In this document: positions 45,476 to 52,862 of the stretch, piece by piece | Layout of the letters: every line of letters starts with the position of its first letter | How positions within the stretch are numbered: the stretch's first letter is position 1 | DNA from: Bacteroidota bacterium | GTDB lineage: Bacteria; Bacteroidota; Bacteroidia; Chitinophagales; Saprospiraceae | Length of the DNA: 64,000 bases | Direction: 5' to 3' | Assembly (NCBI GenBank): GCA_963169325.1 | Contig: CAUJEY010000038.1 | Span: 17,506-81,505 of the forward strand | Made by a program: the position numbers and the translations under genes | The notes under the pieces: model-generated | Told to the model about the DNA's origin: nothing | The model's input: only the letters and a program-made list of their open reading frames with translations | Databases searched by the model: none

Positions 45476-46005
45476 AGGGCGTTTTCGTCGTCGGTCAGGT
45501 ACTGTTCCCGCAATACGTTTATATGATGAATCTGATGTCCGGCAATAATATAAAACAAAGCCCTCGGCGTCACTTTCCAGCCGCTGGCCGTGCCGGCGAA
45601 GGCGGATTGCGCTTCGGTGCATTGTTTGAGCAAAAAAAGCGTGTTGTCGCGCACGGCTTTCCATTCTTTGAGCAAATCCTTGATGGTACGGTCAGTCACG
45701 TGTACTTCGTCCATCCAGAAGTCCTGGTTAAAACCCGGCAGGGCCACCCGGTCGGCGCGCATGAACGACAGGATGCGAAAGGCAAATACCCGCTCGAAAT
45801 CGATCAGGTGCATGATGACCTGTTTGATCGTCCAGCGGCCGGGCGCATAAGTGTAGTTGCCTTTTTCTTCCGGGAGTTTGCCCAGCAGTTCCAGCGCTAC
45901 CTTAAACGTGCTTTTGAGCAGGCTTTGCGCCGTGCCGCGCGGGGGCAGTTCTTTCAGGTAACTTTCGTGAAAGGGCGCGTATTCGCCTTTTTTCGGACGT
46001 TTCAT
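45472..46005 (-). CDS. DinB-like protein
   Basis: About 177 residues from the ATG at 46005, overlapping the upstream stop. The DinB/YfiT fold metal ligands are visible as His in MHLIDFERVFAFRIL and HxxxH in IAGHQIHHINVLREQYL. In the family these are zinc or nickel-dependent thiol transferases or unknown enzymes. Middle gene of an operon in which both junctions are ATGA overlaps. Confidence 0.87.
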   Translation of the reverse strand: MKRPKKGEYAPFHESYLKELPPRGTAQSLLKSTFKVALELLGKLPEEKGNYTYAPGRWTIKQVIMHLIDFERVFAFRILSFMRADRVALPGFNQDFWMDEVHVTDRTIKDLLKEWKAVRDNTLFLLKQCTEAQSAFAGTASGWKVTPRALFYIIAGHQIHHINVLREQYLTDDENAL

Positions 46006-46382
46006 GTGCGAGCCAGTTTTGTCATAAACCAAACCTCGAACCCCGTGTACACGATATAAGCCAGCAAAAAGATACCCACAAACCACTCGTTAGTCGGTTT
46101 GGCCACTTGCTGGTAAACGAACAAATAAGCCACGGCGAGCAGCATTTTCCCGAAAACGGATATGGACACCAGGTTGTTGAAAGCCATTTTGCTGGAACTG
46201 CCCGCAGCGCTTTTGCCGGCAAAAAAGAGTCCGGTACATACCAGTACGAACAACAGCACCGTCATAATCATAAACCGGCCGTGCAATTGTGCCTGCGGGG
46301 CGAGGTAGTACAATATCGCCAACAGGGCGGCAGTACCGGCCGTAATAGCGGCCAAACGGATCAAAAATATTTTTGCGGACAT
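46002..46382 (-). CDS. Small four-helix membrane protein, possibly AtpI-like
   Basis: About 126 residues from the ATG at 46382 (MSAKIFLIRLAAITAG), with four hydrophobic segments. The pattern FNNLVSISVFGKMLLAVAYLFVYQQ is similar to the Bacteroidota protein usually placed beside AtpZ and atpB, a subunit-I type protein. The assignment is tentative. It starts the three-gene operon with DinB and methyltransferase, and AtpZ and bactofilin lie upstream on the same strand, now separated by two plus-strand lipoprotein genes. Confidence 0.6.
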   Translation of the reverse strand: MSAKIFLIRLAAITAGTAALLAILYYLAPQAQLHGRFMIMTVLLFVLVCTGLFFAGKSAAGSSSKMAFNNLVSISVFGKMLLAVAYLFVYQQVAKPTNEWFVGIFLLAYIVYTGFEVWFMTKLART

Positions 46383-46401
46383 CTTATTTGTTAAACCGCA
46401 G

Positions 46402-46431
46402 CAAAGGTAATAACCCCTGGCTTTCAAACAA
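46402..46431 (-). promoter_or_regulatory. Promoter of the 46382-44543 operon
   Basis: Minus strand: TTG (46429-46431), 19-base spacer, TACCTTTG (46402-46409), about 20 bases before the ATG. Confidence 0.75.
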
Positions 46432-46611
46432 GAATCAACGACAGCAGATGCCGGAATTCAGGTGCCTCCGGTTTTGGGTACCTGTTGCTGCAACTGCCCA
46501 CGCAGCGAACGATTGTCTTCTTCGATAAGATTTTTGCCTATGCGCATGAGACTATGTAGGAAACGAATAGTTTAGAAGCAAAAATATTGCACACTATGAA
46601 AAATTGGGGTA

Positions 46612-46619
46612 TATATTTG
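46612..46619 (+). promoter_or_regulatory. Promoter -7 box of the 46655 lipoprotein gene
   Basis: TATATTTG 36 bases before the ATG, with TTG 22 bases upstream. The surrounding region (46560-46650) is very AT-rich. Confidence 0.5.
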
Positions 46620-46654
46620 TTTCCTGAATTACCGTTGCTTATAATTTCTATTTT

Positions 46655-47317
46655 ATGCCACTAATATTACGGCTTGGGTTTTTGCTCTCTTTTGTCATTT
46701 TTCTTTTTGTGTTTTCAGCGTGCAAGAAGGAAGATAATTCTACCAATATCTTTACGGGCCAAGTCACGAATAAAAAGACCGGGGCACCGGTTGCAAATGC
46801 AAACGTATTAGCCTATACTTCTTCCAACAGCCCACCAAATCAGCTTATTAAAGACTATTCAACCAAGACAAATGCTCAGGGGTATTATACCATGGCAATT
46901 CCGGGTGAGGATCAATTTACTTTTTCAGAAGTTTTTAAGACGGGATTTTTGCCTAAAATTTATCCGGCGAAGTCTTCGTACTTAGTTAGAGGAGATAGTC
47001 ACCTTGTAGATGTGCAATTGATTCCTTTGGATGGCCACTTGCGGCTGGTTATAAATAATGCCACGGGACAACATGATTCTTTATATGTTGCAATTTATAA
47101 TAAAACAGTATTTGATGAAGGTCTTGGTTTAGATGGCCCGGGATGGCCTGTTGTTCTATCAAAGGGAAATCCTTCAAGTAGGGTTTTCGATTTCCCCGCA
47201 GATGAATCGGTAAGTGTTTATTGGGATGTTAAAAAATTTACAATACCGGGTTCTATGTTTTATAATTCAATTTTTTTATCCCCTTCTGATACGACAGATT
47301 TTATTATAGATTATTAG
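46655..47317 (+). CDS. Lipoprotein with carboxypeptidase-regulatory-like domain
   Basis: 220 residues. Signal LSFVIFLFVFSACKKEDN has a lipobox (FSAC). Residues about 30-110 form a CarboxypepD_reg-like beta sandwich (FTGQVTNKKTGAPVANANVLA, TNAQGYYTMAIPG). The rest has no known domain. Codon and base composition are clearly more AT-rich than the neighbours, which suggests recent acquisition. Confidence 0.8.
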   Translation: MPLILRLGFLLSFVIFLFVFSACKKEDNSTNIFTGQVTNKKTGAPVANANVLAYTSSNSPPNQLIKDYSTKTNAQGYYTMAIPGEDQFTFSEVFKTGFLPKIYPAKSSYLVRGDSHLVDVQLIPLDGHLRLVINNATGQHDSLYVAIYNKTVFDEGLGLDGPGWPVVLSKGNPSSRVFDFPADESVSVYWDVKKFTIPGSMFYNSIFLSPSDTTDFIIDY

Positions 47318-47374
47318 CTAACATTTCCTTCGTTTTTAGTAGCCTGTACATTCCATCACCCTAACACATATTCC

Positions 47375-47821
47375 ATGAAAACACGTATTTATTTAGCCTT
47401 TATCACACTAACCGTTCTGGGCGCCTGCAATTCAGACGAGTCCGAAACGCAAAAAAACCTTACTGCCGGAATATGGTATCAGGAAGAGCATTGGCTCGAC
47501 GAAGACGGGGATGGCACATTAACGCTTTACCCGTATTTAGATAATTGCAACCAAGATGACGAATACCGTTTTGAAGAAGATGGCGCCTTTAAATTCAATG
47601 ACGGCGCCAATTTATGCGAGCCGGGCTTTCCTGTGTCCGTAGTCGGCAATTGGGAATTGCGGGAGAATGATGGTCAATTACACCTATTCTTTTCATCGTC
47701 CACCGATGCCATCGATTATGAAATTACGGAGATTACTCAAAGCCGCCTCGTGCTGGACCGGATTTTCCCCGATGATCCCGGCGCGACACTGCCTTACGAG
47801 AAACTTGTACTTCGCCGGTAA
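47375..47821 (+). CDS. Lipocalin-like lipoprotein
   Basis: 148 residues. Signal MKTRIYLAFITLTVLGAC (lipobox LGAC). Residues 30-145 have the pattern GIWYQEEHWLDEDGDGTLTL...YRFEEDGAFKFNDG...GNWELRENDGQLHLFF...ITEITQSRLVL of Bacteroidota 'lipocalin-like' domains. Function is unknown. Probably co-transcribed with the preceding lipoprotein. Confidence 0.8.
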   Translation: MKTRIYLAFITLTVLGACNSDESETQKNLTAGIWYQEEHWLDEDGDGTLTLYPYLDNCNQDDEYRFEEDGAFKFNDGANLCEPGFPVSVVGNWELRENDGQLHLFFSSSTDAIDYEITEITQSRLVLDRIFPDDPGATLPYEKLVLRR

Positions 47822-47834
47822 GGAACATACTTTT

Positions 47835-47924
47835 TTTATTTCACATAAAGGCACAAAGACACAAAGCGTAGATCACAGATGTGTAATCTACGCTTTGTGT
47901 CTTTGTGCCTTTGTGTGAAATAAA
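47835..47924. repeat. Perfect-arm hairpin of CACAAAGACACAAAG type
   Basis: Arms of about 39 bases (47835-47873 and 47886-47924, one indel) around a 12-base loop. It lies between convergent genes 47375-47821 and atpZ, where it could be a bidirectional terminator. The arm is itself a direct repeat of cacaaag. Confidence 0.9.
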
Positions 47925-47935
47925 TATAACGCCAC

Positions 47936-48175
47936 CTACTTCGTCAGCTGCCGGTACAACGAATACAACGCTGCCACCATAAACAGCACGGTCAGGAACA
48001 CCGCCCAAAGCGGGCGCTCCAGTTGCATTTTAGTATCCAGCCAGCGGCCGATAAACACGCCTGCGAGGCAGGCGCCGAGGAGTTGAAAAGCGAGGCCGCT
48101 GTATTTGGCCCAGTCTTTAATTGCGGACTTCCGCTTTTCCTCCGGAGATTGGGGCGGTGGCGGATGATGCGGCAT
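47936..48175 (-). CDS. AtpZ/AtpI family membrane protein
   Basis: 79 residues. Proline-rich start MPHHPPPPQSPEEKRKSAI, then KDWAKYSGLAFQLLGACLAG, a conserved AtpZ/AtpI block, and two membrane helices. These small proteins help assemble or supply ions to the ATP synthase membrane part. The first 59 bases overlap the end of the bactofilin gene in another frame; no later ATG would preserve the conserved block. Confidence 0.85.
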   Translation of the reverse strand: MPHHPPPPQSPEEKRKSAIKDWAKYSGLAFQLLGACLAGVFIGRWLDTKMQLERPLWAVFLTVLFMVAALYSLYRQLTK

Positions 48176-48596
48176 TGTTGGCTAATTTTGCGTCCGGATT
48201 TTTAACGGCGCCGTTGGAGGAATTACCGGTCTCCATTTTACAGGACACGTTGAATTTTGCGCCGCTTTGCACTAATAATTTGTTGGTCGTGATTTCGCCG
48301 TCAATTTCGGCGGTTTCGCGTACGTTCAGCAGTTCGGTTACGTGGAGGATGCCTTTAAAGCGGCCTTCGATAACGGCGTTCTGGCAATGTATTTCGCCCT
48401 CTACGGCGCCGGTTGGGCCGATAATCACTTTGGCCTGGCAGTTGAGTTTACCCTTGATCGTACCCTCTACCCGAAGGTCGCTGTCGCAGCGCAGGGAGCC
48501 TTCGATCACCGTTCCTTTTACCAGGGCGTTCAAGGCATTGGAGGGGGAGGTGGGGGTTGATTTGGAGTCGTCTGCGCTTTTATTGTTACCGAACAT
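48117..48596 (-). CDS. Bactofilin (polymer-forming cytoskeletal protein)
   Basis: 159 residues. The central beta-helix TVIEGSLRCDSDLRVEGTIKG, KVIIGPTGAVEGEIHCQNAVI and GILHVTELLNVRETAEIDGEI is the bactofilin domain. Flexible Ser/Thr and Asn/Ala-rich ends surround it. Bactofilins form nucleotide-free filaments that position cell-wall or secretion machinery. It precedes and overlaps AtpZ, a common Bacteroidota neighbourhood. Confidence 0.93.
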   Translation of the reverse strand: MFGNNKSADDSKSTPTSPSNALNALVKGTVIEGSLRCDSDLRVEGTIKGKLNCQAKVIIGPTGAVEGEIHCQNAVIEGRFKGILHVTELLNVRETAEIDGEITTNKLLVQSGAKFNVSCKMETGNSSNGAVKNPDAKLANNAASSATAPISGGKAEVRN

Positions 48597-48691
48597 AAGG
48601 TTTTGATTTTACTTGGTGAGCAGTGGGCAACGGCGGTTTGTGCTTTCACCTTATCCGGGCTTGTACCATAAATCCGCGTATTCACTGAAAC

Positions 48692-48746
48692 AAAAATGAA
48701 AAAGATTTCCGAGCCTACAAAGCTACGGAAATCTTTTTCATTTTTT
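48692..48746 (-). terminator. Intrinsic terminator of the PorP/SprF gene
   Basis: aaaaatgaaaaagatttccg and its complement around a 14-base loop, with A and T tracts. It lies 24 bases past the stop codon of 48770-49819. Confidence 0.88.
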
Positions 48747-48769
48747 ATCCGGGAAAACCCGCGATTTGA

Positions 48770-49819
48770 TCAGAAGTTCGGGCAATACACCCCGCGACGT
48801 TCGGGTCCGCAGATTTTATACACCAGCGAAAATTCGAAAGCGCCGTTACCGTTGGAGGCGGTGTAGAGGCTCGACGTGTTTATATCGTAGCTGAAGCCGA
48901 TGGTGAACTGCTCATAGTCGAAGCGGGTGCTCAGAATAAAGGCATCAACCAGTTTGCCGGTTTCCAGTTTGTTGGCCACACGCGCCCAGGCGCCCAGTTG
49001 GAAGGCCTGGTGGTAGCGGCGGCTGTTGCCGAGCAGGAATTTGAATGAGTTACCCGCATTCACCTGGAAGGAGGGGCCCTGGAAGAAGGATACCACGCCC
49101 GGTACCAGACCGAAACGTTTGCCGACCATAAATTCGCCACCTGCGTGGAAGGTGAATTTGCTGTAGAGCGGGATGTTGGCCGTGCCGAACGACTGGTTGG
49201 CCCGGTTCAGGTGGCTGAACGCGCCGCCGAAGTAGAAGTTATTGTCTTCATCCAGAACGCTGAACCAAAGCAGACCGGCGGACATGTCGAGGAACAGGAA
49301 GTTCGGATCGTCGATTACTTCTTCGTCGCCGCAGGTTGCGCAGTACTGGCCCTGGCCGTTATTCTGGCTCGGCCATTTGAGCGCGGCGCTGTTGATGCTG
49401 CGCTGGCTCACGCCTAGGTCGGCGCCGAACACCAGATAGTGGGCTTTGCGGCGGTAGCCGCCCATTTTTTTGGCATAAGAGCCTGAAAGACGGGCCTGCA
49501 GGGTGGCAAATTCCGATTCGCCGGCTTTATCTCCCCATAAGGTGCCGCCCACGCCGAAATAATCGTAACGGCCGACCGGAAGTTTCGTGTCGTAAGAGGC
49601 AGAATAAGTGTTGTAGGCGTTTTGCTTCAGGACGGAGGACCACTGGTTGCGGTAGTTGGCCACCAGGCGGTTGTTGCAGTTCATTACCCCGGTAAGTGCC
49701 GGGTTGAGGTTCAGCGGGCTCATGTAGAACTGCGAAAAGTGAATGTCCTGCGCTTGTACGGCCACTGACGACAAAACTGCGAGGCAAAGCGTGAAGAGGT
49801 GTAGAGTAGTTTTTTTCAT
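48770..49819 (-). CDS. PorP/SprF-family type IX secretion-associated outer-membrane protein
   Basis: About 349 residues from the ATG at 49819. Signal MKKTTLHLFTLCLAVLSS, then the diagnostic QDIHFSQFYMSPLNLNPALTG. The rest is a beta-barrel with FGVGGTLWGDKAG and FTIGFSYDINTSSL. PorP/SprF proteins anchor type B sorting-domain cargo and PorE/PorU partners at the cell surface. Here it stands alone and its cargo, possibly a CHU_C protein, is not adjacent. Confidence 0.94.
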   Translation of the reverse strand: MKKTTLHLFTLCLAVLSSVAVQAQDIHFSQFYMSPLNLNPALTGVMNCNNRLVANYRNQWSSVLKQNAYNTYSASYDTKLPVGRYDYFGVGGTLWGDKAGESEFATLQARLSGSYAKKMGGYRRKAHYLVFGADLGVSQRSINSAALKWPSQNNGQGQYCATCGDEEVIDDPNFLFLDMSAGLLWFSVLDEDNNFYFGGAFSHLNRANQSFGTANIPLYSKFTFHAGGEFMVGKRFGLVPGVVSFFQGPSFQVNAGNSFKFLLGNSRRYHQAFQLGAWARVANKLETGKLVDAFILSTRFDYEQFTIGFSYDINTSSLYTASNGNGAFEFSLVYKICGPERRGVYCPNF

Positions 49820-50121
49820 AGACAAGCAGACTATGTTGTTTGGTTGAAAACAGCGTACAATATTAGGCAGAGTTGGAAAATTGCCCTAACTTTTTTTGTT
49901 AAAGTGTGCAAAGGTAGGTTATTCAGAATTGTCCGCGAAACATTCAAAACGTTTTACGGGGCGTTTGCCAAAATTTTAACGTTGGAAGATGCGGACTGAA
50001 ACGCCCGCCGCATCCGGCATATTTTGGCGCAAACGTTAAGATTCGTACGATCAAAGAGGTTTTAACACGTGGGAACGCTGCCTGACCGGCCGGACATTTT
50101 TGAAGGTGTCGCGTTTACACC
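49820..50121. other. 302-base gap with one promoter box
   Basis: Contains the PorP/SprF -7 box (49909-49916). Near 50102-50144 the end of tgt forms a stem aaggtgtcgcg...cgcagacacctt that spans its stop codon. No other gene is seen. Confidence 0.5.
49909..49916 (-). promoter_or_regulatory. Promoter -7 box of the PorP/SprF gene
   Basis: TACCTTTG on the minus strand, about 90 bases before the ATG; the -33 site is TTTC, a weak match. Confidence 0.5.
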
Positions 50122-51252
50122 TCATAACCGCGCAGACACCTTTTTTACCATGTTATTTTTCCAGGCCAAAAACGTTCCTTCCACAATATGCCGCCGGGCT
50201 TCTCCGACGAGCCAAAGATAGAAACCCAGGTTTTGCAGGGTAGCTAATTGCATGCCTAAAATTTCGTCATTAACAAACAAATGCCGCAAATAGGCTCTGC
50301 TGTGCAGGCGGCTGGTAGCCACCGGGCTGTCGGGGTCTATCGGCGTCAGGTCGTCTTTCCAGCGGGCATTCCGGATATGTACGATACCTTCGGCGGTATA
50401 GAGCACGCCGTGGCGGGCATTTCGGGTGGGCAGTACGCAGTCGAACATATCGATGCCGAGCGCGATACATTCCAGGATATTTTCTGGTGTGCCCACGCCC
50501 ATGAGGTAGCGGGGTTTATCGGCCGGCAGAATTGCCGTAACCAGTTCGGTCATGGCATACATGTCTTCCGCCGGTTCGCCTACGGAAAGACCGCCGATGG
50601 CATTGCCTTCGCGCCCGGCGGCTGCGATGGTTTCGGCCGATATTTTCCGCAATTCGGGGTAAGTGCTGCCCTGCACGATAGGGAACAAGGTTTGCCGGTG
50701 ACCGTACACCGGCTCGGTAGCATCAAACCGTTCGATGCAGCGCTGGAGCCAACGGTGCGTCAGGTCCATCGAGTTTTTGGCATATTTGAAATCGCAGGGA
50801 TAAGGGGTACACTCGTCGAAGGCCATAATAATATCGGCGCCGATGAGGCGCTGGATATCCATCACACCTTCCGGGGTGAAGGTATGCCGGGAGCCGTCGA
50901 TATGGCTTTGAAAGGTGACGCCTTCTTCTTTTATTTTTCGCCGGTGTGCCAGGGAGTACACCTGATAGCCGCCGCTGTCGGTCAGCATAGGTTTATCCCA
51001 GCCGATGAAGCGGTGCAGTCCGCCGGCTTGTTGCAGGATATCGAGTCCGGGCCGCAGGTACAGGTGGTAGGTATTGCCCAGGATGATTTGTGCCCGGATA
51101 TCGTCGGCCAGTTCGCGTTGATGCACGGCTTTTACCGTGCCGGCCGTGCCTACCGGCATAAAGATCGGCGTTTCGATGACGCCGTGGTCCGTCTCGATCA
51201 GTCCGGCACGGGCGCGGCTTTGCGCGTCGGTATGTTGGAGGGTGAATTGCAT
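50122..51252 (-). CDS. tgt: tRNA-guanine transglycosylase
   Basis: About 376 residues from the ATG at 51252. It swaps G34 of tRNAs for a queuosine precursor. Substrate pocket and catalytic blocks: MLTDSGGYQVYSL, GADIIMAFDECTPYP, VQGSTYPELR, GLSVGEPAEDM, and nucleophile/binding Asp in IDMFDCVLPTRNARHG. The zinc motif CxCxxC of E. coli Tgt is absent (DPDSPVATSRLHSRAYLRHL); as I recall this loss is common in Bacteroidota. Confidence 0.95.
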   Translation of the reverse strand: MQFTLQHTDAQSRARAGLIETDHGVIETPIFMPVGTAGTVKAVHQRELADDIRAQIILGNTYHLYLRPGLDILQQAGGLHRFIGWDKPMLTDSGGYQVYSLAHRRKIKEEGVTFQSHIDGSRHTFTPEGVMDIQRLIGADIIMAFDECTPYPCDFKYAKNSMDLTHRWLQRCIERFDATEPVYGHRQTLFPIVQGSTYPELRKISAETIAAAGREGNAIGGLSVGEPAEDMYAMTELVTAILPADKPRYLMGVGTPENILECIALGIDMFDCVLPTRNARHGVLYTAEGIVHIRNARWKDDLTPIDPDSPVATSRLHSRAYLRHLFVNDEILGMQLATLQNLGFYLWLVGEARRHIVEGTFLAWKNNMVKKVSARL

Positions 51253-51402
51253 GGCCACCAATAAAAAACCCCGACTGATTGCAGCCGGGGCAACAACTAA
51301 AAAATTAAGCTATGAAAACAAAAACTTCTTTTGTCGTAGCAATGATGTTGCAAGAATAGGGCAAAAAAAAAGATAATTCCAACTGCCTGCCCGGAAAAAT
51401 AA

Positions 51403-52269
51403 TTATTCGGTCACATCACGACCGCCGATGAGCATTTCCTGATATTCCTTCAGCTCTTCCCAATTGCCTTCGGCAGCAAATTTGGCCTGCGCAGGCCAGC
51501 TGCTCGGGTCGTGTATCTGGTAACGTGAGCCGGCGGCTTCCAGGATTTCTTTCAGGCGCTCAACGGAAGTAACAGCCAGTTCATCCCAGTTGTTGACACC
51601 ACCTTCTTTCAGCAGTTGCTCAATTTTCGGTCCAATACCTTCCACGATTTTCAGATCGTCAGATTTGGGCGCTTTTTTAGCCGACACTTTTTTGGCCGGT
51701 GATTCTTCTTCAGCGGCTTCTACTTCAGGAGCGGTTTCCACCGGAGCGACGGCTTCTACTTCAGGAGCCGTTTCCACAGGAGTGACAGCTTCTACTTCAG
51801 GAGCAGTTTCCACAGGAGCGGCAGCTTCTACTTCAGGAGCAGTTTCTACCGGAGCGATGGCTTCCACTTCGGGAGCCGTTTCTGCGACCGGGGCCGTAGC
51901 TTCGGCTACCGGTGCTTTTGTTGCCTTCTTTGCGGCCGGTTTTTCGGCGGCAGGGGCAGCGGCTTTTTTTGCAGCCGGCGACTTGGTCACGGGAGCGACG
52001 GTTTCAGCCACTTCCGCAAAGGGAACGATGTGAACGAAACTGCGGTCATAACGGCCGCGTTTGAATTCCACCACCCCATCGACGGATGCGTGCAGGGTAT
52101 GGTCGCGGCCCATGTATACGTTTTCGCCCGGATGGTATCTGGTACCGCGCTGGCGAACAAGGATATTGCCGGCCACTGCTTTTTGGCCGCCAAAGAGTTT
52201 TACGCCGAGTCGTGTACTTTTACTGTCCCGGCCGTTATCGGTAGAGCCCGCGCCTTTTTTATGTGCCAT
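51403..52269 (-). CDS. rpmA: Ribosomal protein bL27 fused to a C-terminal helix-hairpin-helix domain
   Basis: 288 residues, whereas bL27 is usually about 85. Residues 1-88 are normal bL27 ([37 protein letters not shown] block, DGVVEFKRG). Residues about 90-200 are an Ala/Pro/Glu/Val linker with five 12-residue units TAPEVEAxxPVE and some KKA-rich parts. Residues about 205-285 are a helix-hairpin-helix type domain ([20 protein letters not shown]...[21 protein letters not shown]). It follows rplU in the usual rplU-rpmA order. Confidence 0.93.
   Translation of the reverse strand: MAHKKGAGSTDNGRDSKSTRLGVKLFGGQKAVAGNILVRQRGTRYHPGENVYMGRDHTLHASVDGVVEFKRGRYDRSFVHIVPFAEVAETVAPVTKSPAAKKAAAPAAEKPAAKKATKAPVAEATAPVAETAPEVEAIAPVETAPEVEAAAPVETAPEVEAVTPVETAPEVEAVAPVETAPEVEAAEEESPAKKVSAKKAPKSDDLKIVEGIGPKIEQLLKEGGVNNWDELAVTSVERLKEILEAAGSRYQIHDPSSWPAQAKFAAEGNWEELKEYQEMLIGGRDVTE
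51716..51895. repeat. Five tandem 36-bp coding units in rpmA
   Basis: Units start gcttctacttcaggagc at 51716, 51752, 51788, 51824 and 51860 and encode TAPEVEAxxPVE. The first copies are nearly identical, so length variation is likely. Confidence 0.85.
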
Positions 52270-52301
52270 AACTCAGTTTTGAGTTTTGAGTTGTGAGTGT
52301 T
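52270..52301. repeat. TTTTGAGTT repeat before rpmA
   Basis: tcagttttgagttttgagttgtgagtgttgag in the rplU-rpmA spacer; complementary to the aactcaaa array before the E2 gene. Confidence 0.7.
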
Positions 52302-52386
52302 GAGTTTGAATGAAGAATAACAGAAGTTTTGAGTGCCAGGAAGCGCGTTTTTGAATGTAGTGTTCTACTCGCGCCGCTGCATCTCC

Positions 52387-52698
52387 TTATCCTGCGATCC
52401 CCTCGATTTTAATTTTGGTAAACGATTGGCGGTGGCCGTTTTTCTTACGGTAGCCTTTGCGACGTTTTTTGTGAAAAACGATCACTTTGTCGCCTTTTAC
52501 GTGGGTGAGAACGCTGGCTTTGACGCTTGCGCCGTTCAGATTGGGCGTGCCAATAGATACCTGGCCTTCGCGATCAATCAGATGTACGGCGTCGAAAGTG
52601 ACTGAATCACCTTCCTGGGCTGCCAGCCGGTGGACGAAGATCTGCTGACCTTCCTCAACTTTGAATTGTTGACCGGCGATGGAAACGATTGCGAACAT
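52387..52698 (-). CDS. rplU: Large ribosomal subunit protein bL21
   Basis: 103 residues. MFAIVSIAGQQFKVEEGQQI, SVTFDAVHLID and KVIVFHKKRRKGYRKKNGHRQ are diagnostic. It does not carry the HhH tail that some Bacteroidota bL21 proteins have; here that tail is on bL27. First gene of rplU-rpmA. Confidence 0.96.
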   Translation of the reverse strand: MFAIVSIAGQQFKVEEGQQIFVHRLAAQEGDSVTFDAVHLIDREGQVSIGTPNLNGASVKASVLTHVKGDKVIVFHKKRRKGYRKKNGHRQSFTKIKIEGIAG

Positions 52699-52830
52699 GT
52701 TGAGAATCAGAATTTTTGAATGAAAAAAGATTGTCCTCCTTTAAAGCGGCCCGTTTACTGTAATCCGTGATCCGTTTCATAAGGAAACAAATGCTAACTG
52801 ACTACAGATCAGACTTTTAAAAAAGGCGCG

Positions 52831-52861
52831 CAAAGGTACAATCTTTTGTTAAAAAAACCAA
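52831..52861 (-). promoter_or_regulatory. Promoter of rplU-rpmA
   Basis: Minus strand: TTG (52859-52861), 20-base spacer, TACCTTTG (52831-52838); leader about 125 bases. Confidence 0.8.
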
Positions 52862-52862
52862 G

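Noticed and set aside
46440..46552. Minus-strand 29-codon frame (MRIGKNLIEEDNRSLRGQL...)
   Set aside because: Looks faintly protein-like and could be a remnant of a gene end, but it is too short and matches nothing I know.
50102..50144. Stem around the tgt stop codon as a terminator
   Set aside because: The stem is imperfect and no T tract follows on the transcribed strand.
50281..51264. 327-codon frame antisense to tgt
   Set aside because: tgt is unambiguous; the antisense product shows no recognisable domain.
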